Part shown: piece after piece, positions 31,601-37,600 of the stretch | How the letters are laid out: each line of letters opens with the position of its first letter | Position numbering within the stretch: position 1 is the stretch's first letter | Assembly (NCBI RefSeq): GCF_036345175.1 | Contig: NZ_CP107780.1 | Span: 62,001 to 126,000 of the forward strand | Reading direction: 5' to 3' | Source: Streptomyces sp. NBC_00576 | Lineage (GTDB): Bacteria > Actinomycetota > Actinomycetes > Streptomycetales > Streptomycetaceae | Length of the DNA stretch: 64,000 nt | The notes under the pieces: generated by a model | Databases searched by the model: none | What the model was told of the DNA's origin: nothing | What the model saw: only the letters and a program-made list of their open reading frames with translations | Program-made: the position numbers and the translations under genes

Positions 31601-34600
31601 GTCGGGGCGCCCTCCGCGTCGAAGGTCTCCGCGAAGGCCACGTCGAGGTCGAACTTGGCGGGCACCGCACCCGTCGGCAGCACCGAGGTCTCCAGGCCGG
31701 GCAGCTCGGCGGACGTGCCGCCACCGGCCCGAGCGGTGTTCTGCAGGGTCAGCATCACCTGGAACAGCGGATGCCGCGTCAGCGACCGCGCCGGGGCCAG
31801 GTCCTCCACCAGCCGCTCGAACGGCACGTCCTGGTGTGCCAGGGCGGTCAGCAGGTCGTCGCGCACCCGCTCCAGCACCCCGGCGAACGTCGGGTTGCCG
31901 GACAGGTCGGTGCGCAGGACCAGGGTGTTGACGAAGAATCCGGCCAGGTCGTCCAAGGCCTGGTCGGTGCGTCCGGCCACGGCGGTGCCGATCGGGAGGT
32001 CGGTGCCGGCGCCCAGTCGCGACAGTGTCACCGCCAGCGCGGCCTGGAGCACCATGAAGACCGTCACGCCCTCGGCCCGTGCCGTCTCCCGCAGCCGCCG
32101 GTGCAGTTCGGCCGGAAGCTCGACCTCGGCGAGATGACCGCGATAGGAGAACTCGGCGGGACGCGGCCGGTCGAACGGCAGCTCAAGCTCCTCCGGGGCT
32201 CCTGCGAGCGCGTCCCGCCAATGGCCCATCTGCCGCGCGATCAGGCTGTCCGGGTCGCCCTCGTCGCCCAGCAGCTCTCGTTGCCACATCGCGTAGTCGG
32301 CGTACTGCACGGGCAGCGGCGCCCACACCGGGGCCTCGCCCTCGCGGCGGGCCGCGTACGCCGCCGACACGTCGCGCGCCAGGGGCTCCATCGACCAGGC
32401 GTCGCCCGCGATGTGGTGCACCACCAGGACCAGCACGTGCTCGTCAGGTGCCACCGCGAACAGCGTCGCGCGCACCGGGTTCTCCACGGCCAGATCGAAG
32501 GCGTACGTCGCCGCTTCCGCGATCGCCTCGGTCAGATCGTCGGACGACACCTCCACGACCTCGGGCGTGAACGCCGTCTCCGCCACCGGGAGGACCCGCT
32601 GGTAGGGCTCGCCGTTCTCGGCCACCGCGAACACGGTGTGCAGCACCTCGTGGCGTTCGACCGTGTCGCGCAGGGCGGCCACGAACGCCTCCCGGTCCAG
32701 CGGCCCGGTCAGGCGCAGTGCCAGCGGAAGGTTGTACGTCGGACTCGGGCCCTCCAACTGCCCCAGGAACCAGAGGCGCTGCTGGGCGAAGGACAGGGGC
32801 GGCCGCTCCGGCCGCTCGCGCGCGGCCAAAGCCTTCCGTCCCGGCCCGGCGGCTTCGGCGAGCCGGGCAGCCAGACGGCCGGGCGTCGGCGCCTCGAACA
32901 CGGTCCGGATCGACAGCTCCACGTCCAGGAGCGCGCGCACCCGACTCACCAGGCGGGTGACCAGCAGTGAATGTCCGCCGAGCGTGAAGAAGTCGTCGTC
33001 CACGCCGACCGTGGGCAGCCCCAGGATCTCGGCGAAGGCCTGGCACAGCAACTCCTCGCGGGCGTCGACCGGCAGCCGTCCGGCGCCCGGCAGGTACCGG
33101 GGGACGGGCAGCGCGGCCCGGTCGACCTTCCCGTTGACCGTCAGCGGGAAGGCGTCCAGCTCCACGAACGCCGCCGGCACCATGTACTCGGGCAGGCGTT
33201 CGGCCGCGTACGCACGCGCCGCTGCCGCGACCGGACTGCCCGCTTCCACGGGCACGAGATAGCCGATCAGCCGCTTGTTCCCGGGGGTGTCCTCCCGCAC
33301 GACAACGGTCGCCTGAGCCACGGCCGGGTGCTCGGAGAGCACCGCCTCGACCTCGCCCGGCTCCACCCGGAAACCGCGGATCTTCACCTGGTCGTCGGCG
33401 CGCCCGGCGAAGACCAGCCGCCCGTCCGGGGTCCATCTGGCGAGGTCCCCGGTGCGGTACATCCGTTCGCCCGGTCCGAACGGACACGCCACGAAACGCT
33501 CCGCCGTCGTCTGCGCGCGGTTGACATAGCCGCGCGCGAGGCCGGCCCCGGCCACGTACAATTCTCCGGCCACGCCCACCGGCACCACGTTGAGCCCGTT
33601 GTCCAGGACGTAGACGCGCGTGTTGTCCAGCGGCCGCCCGATCGGCAGCACCGCGTCGACCTCGGCGGCGTCGGCGACCTCGTACTGGGTGGCGCACAAC
33701 GTCACCTCGGTCGGCCCGTACATGTGCCGCACGACCACCCGCGGGTTGGCCTCCAGGATCCGGCGTACCGCTTCAGCGGGCACCACGTCCCCGCCCGTCA
33801 GCACTTCACGCACGCCAGTGAAGCAGCCCGGGTCGTCCTCGGCCAGCACCCGCAGCAGGCCCGCGGTGACATGGACGTGCGTCAGCTCGTGCTCGGCGGC
33901 CAGTCGCCGCATCAGCGACGCGTCAATGCGTTCCCGGGGTGCGATCACCACGGTGCCCCCCGACAGCAGCGGCACCCACAGCTCGTACGAGGAGGCGTCG
34001 AACGCGTGCGGGGCGTGGAACAGCACCCGTGGCGTCGAGCCCCAGCAGCGGTCCATGGCCAGCCGCACCACGTCCCGGTGCGTGGCCACCACGCCCTTCG
34101 GCAGCCCCGTCGAGCCCGATGTGTACATCACGTACGCGGCCCCGCCCGGCGGAACCGGCCCCGGCAGGTCCACCGCGGTCTCCGCCTCGGCGTCGACCGG
34201 CACCAGCGCGACCCCGACCTCCAGTCCGGCCGTCGCCTCGTGCACCAGCACCAGGGAGGCGTCCGCGTCCTCGACCACCGCGCGCGTGCGGGCCGTGGGC
34301 CATCCTGCGTCCAGCGGCACGAACACTCCACCGGCTTTGGACACGGCCAGCAACGCCACGACGAGATCGACGGACCGTTCCATCGCCACCGCGACGGCCG
34401 ACTCCCGTCTCACTCCGGACGCCACCAGCGTCCGGGCCAACCGGTTCGAACGGGCGTCCAGTTCGCGGTAGGTGACCTCCGCTTCGCCGCACACCAGCGC
34501 GACCGCGTCCGGAGCGGCCGCCACCCGGGCCGCGAAGGCCTCGGACAACGATACGTCCGGCACGGGCGCCGCGGTGTCGTTCCACCCGTCCACCAGTGCG

Positions 34601-37600
34601 GACAGTTCGGTCCCATCCAGCACGTCCACCGTGAGAAGTGGGGTGGCCGGTTCCTCCGCCAGGGCAGACGTGAGGGAGTCCAGGCACGTGGTCAGCAGCG
34701 CGCCCACCTGTGCCGGATCGGCGGGTGCCACCGCGTCCACGGTGATGGTGAAGCCGGATTCGTCGGCGTCGACCGCCACAGCGAGCGGGTAGTTGGTGAG
34801 GTCGCGGGCGGACAGCACCTGCATCCCATTCAGCTCGGAGCGCGCTTCCCGCGGCCCGGAGGCGTGCCGGTAGTTCAGGATCGAGGTGAACAGCGGGCTG
34901 CCGCCAGGCAGGCCGCTTGCCGCCTGGGCGAGCGTCAGCGGCGCGTGCTCGTGCACGAGCAGGTCGGCGAGCGCACGCCGCATGCCGGTCAGCGCCTCCT
35001 CCACGTCCTGCTGGTCGAGTCGTACGCGCACGGGGAGCGTGTTGATGAACAGGCCCGGCACCCGGTCCGCGCCCTCGCCGGCGTTCATGCGCCCGAACAG
35101 GACCGTGCCGAACACCACGTCGTCGCGGCCCGAGACAGCGCCCAGCACACGCGCCCACGCCAGGTGGAACAGTGTCGCCGGGCTCGCTCCGAGTGAGCGC
35201 GCCACCTCACGGATGCGACCGGCCAGGGCGTCGTCGACCCTCAGCCGGGCCTCTTCCGATCCCGTGCCGTCACCGTGCACATCGACCAGGCCGTACGGAG
35301 CGGTCGTCTCGGTGACGTCCCCGAGCAACTCGGCGAAGAACCGCTCGTGTTCCTCCCGCGGGGTCCCGAGCCGTGCCTGGGCGACGAATTCGCGGAACGG
35401 CACCGGCGCCGGCAACTCGTCGGCCCGCCCGGACAGGAACGCCCGCAGATCGTCGAACAGCACGTCCTGGGTGGTGTGGTCCTGGAGCAGGTGGTGTATC
35501 CGGAGCAGGGCCAGCCACCGGTCGCCGCCCGGGTCGGCGGCGATGTGCGCGGACATCAGCGGCACCTGGTCCAGGTCCATCCGGCCGCCGGCCGCGGCCA
35601 GCATCTGCTGGACCGGATCCGGCCCGTCGGCGTCGAGGATCGTTTCCTCGACCGTCAGTTCGGCGTGGCGTACCACGACCTGCACCGGCTCCCGAAGCCC
35701 CTCGGAGATGACGGCGGTGCGGTAGATGTCGTGCCGGTCCACCATCCACTTCAGCGCGGCGAAGAAGTCGTCGAGACGGTCGCGCGAGTCGAACTCGATC
35801 ACCGCGGGCGTGATGTAGACGTCCGTGCCGTCCCGGTCCGTCATCAGGTGGTGGAAGAGGAGACCTTCCTGGAGGGGGGCCAGCGGGTAGATGTCCGCGA
35901 TGTTGGCGGCACCGCCCGGTACCGCCGCCGCCACCCGGGCGATCTCCTCCTGGGTCAGTTCGACCAGGGGCAGCATCTCCGGCGTGATCTCGCTCGCGCC
36001 CACCGGGATCAGGTTCGGCGGCACCTCCACCCGCTCCTGTGCGGACGCGGCCGCCAACGCTGCCGGGGTCGCGGACACGAACAGCGCCCGCACCGAGACC
36101 GCCAGCCCGTGCTGTCGCAGCCACTCCACCAGCGACACCGCCAGCAGCGAATGGCCGCCGAGGGCGAAGAAGTCGTCCTCCACCCCGACCGTGGGCCGGT
36201 CCAGGCCGAGAACCTCCGCGAACGCCTGACACACCAGCTCTTCCTGCGCGTTCACCGGCGCGCGTCCCGCACCCGCGCCCGCGTACTCAGGGACCGGCAG
36301 CGCCGTGCGGTCGAGCTTCCCGTTCGCCGTCAACGGGAGCGCGTCCAGCTCCACGAACGCCGACGGCACCATGTAGCCGGGCAGCCGCTCCGCCGCGTGT
36401 TCCGCGACCGCGGCGCTGATGGCCGTGCCCGGCTTCTGCGGCACGAGATAGCCGGTGAGTCGTTTGTCTCCGGGCGTGTCCTCCCGCACGACCACCGCCA
36501 CCTGGGCCACGGCCGGGTGCCCCGCCAGAACAGCCTCCACCTCACCCGGCTCGATACGGAACCCACGGATCTTCACCTGATCATCCGCACGCCCCACGAA
36601 CACCAACTCACCGTCAGCGTCCCACCGCACCCGATCCCCGGTCCGATACATCCGCTCACCCGACACAAACGGACACGCCACAAACCGCTCACCCGTCAAC
36701 ACCGGCCGACGCAGATAACCACGCCCCACCTGCACCCCGGCCACATACAACTCACCCGCCACACCCACCGGCACCGGACACAGCCGGTCATCCAGCACGA
36801 ACACCCGCATGTTCGCCACCGGACGCCCCACCGGCACCCCCGACCCCAAAGACCGGCCCCCCGCACGCCACACAGTCACATTCACCGTCGCCTCACTCGG
36901 CCCGTAACTGTTGAACAACGTGCGACCACCCGCCACCCAACGCTCCACCAGACCAGGCGGACACACCTCACCACCCACATCCAGCACGAACCCCGGATCC
37001 AGCACACCCTCATCCATCAACACCGCCACCCCCGGCGGCAACGTCGCATGCGTCACCCCCTCATCCAGCAGGAAACGCACCAACTCATCACCCAGCCGCG
37101 ACTCCCCCGGCACCGTCACCAACGCCGCCCCCCGCAGCAACGCCAGCAACCACTCCTCACAGAACGCGTCAAAACCCACCGACGCGAACTGCGCCACCCG
37201 ACTCCCCGGCCCCACCCCATACCGGTCATGACTCGCCACATAACTCACACACGCCTCATGCGAGACCATCACGCCCTTCGGCCGCCCCGTCGACCCAGAC
37301 GTGAAGATCACATACGCCGGATGCGACGGCAGCAACGGAGCAAGCCGGTCCACGTCCGACACCGGACCCTCGTCATAACCGTCGACCTCCGCAAGGAACT
37401 CCGGACTGTCCACCACCAGCACCGGAGCCGCATCCTCCAACACGAAACGAATCCGCTCCGCAGGCTGCCCCGGATCAACCGCCACAAAGGCACCACCCGC
37501 CTTCAACACCGCCAGAACCGCCACCACCAACTCCGGCGACCGCTCCAACACCAAAGCCACCACCGACTCCGGACCCACCCCCGACACGACCAGCTTCCGC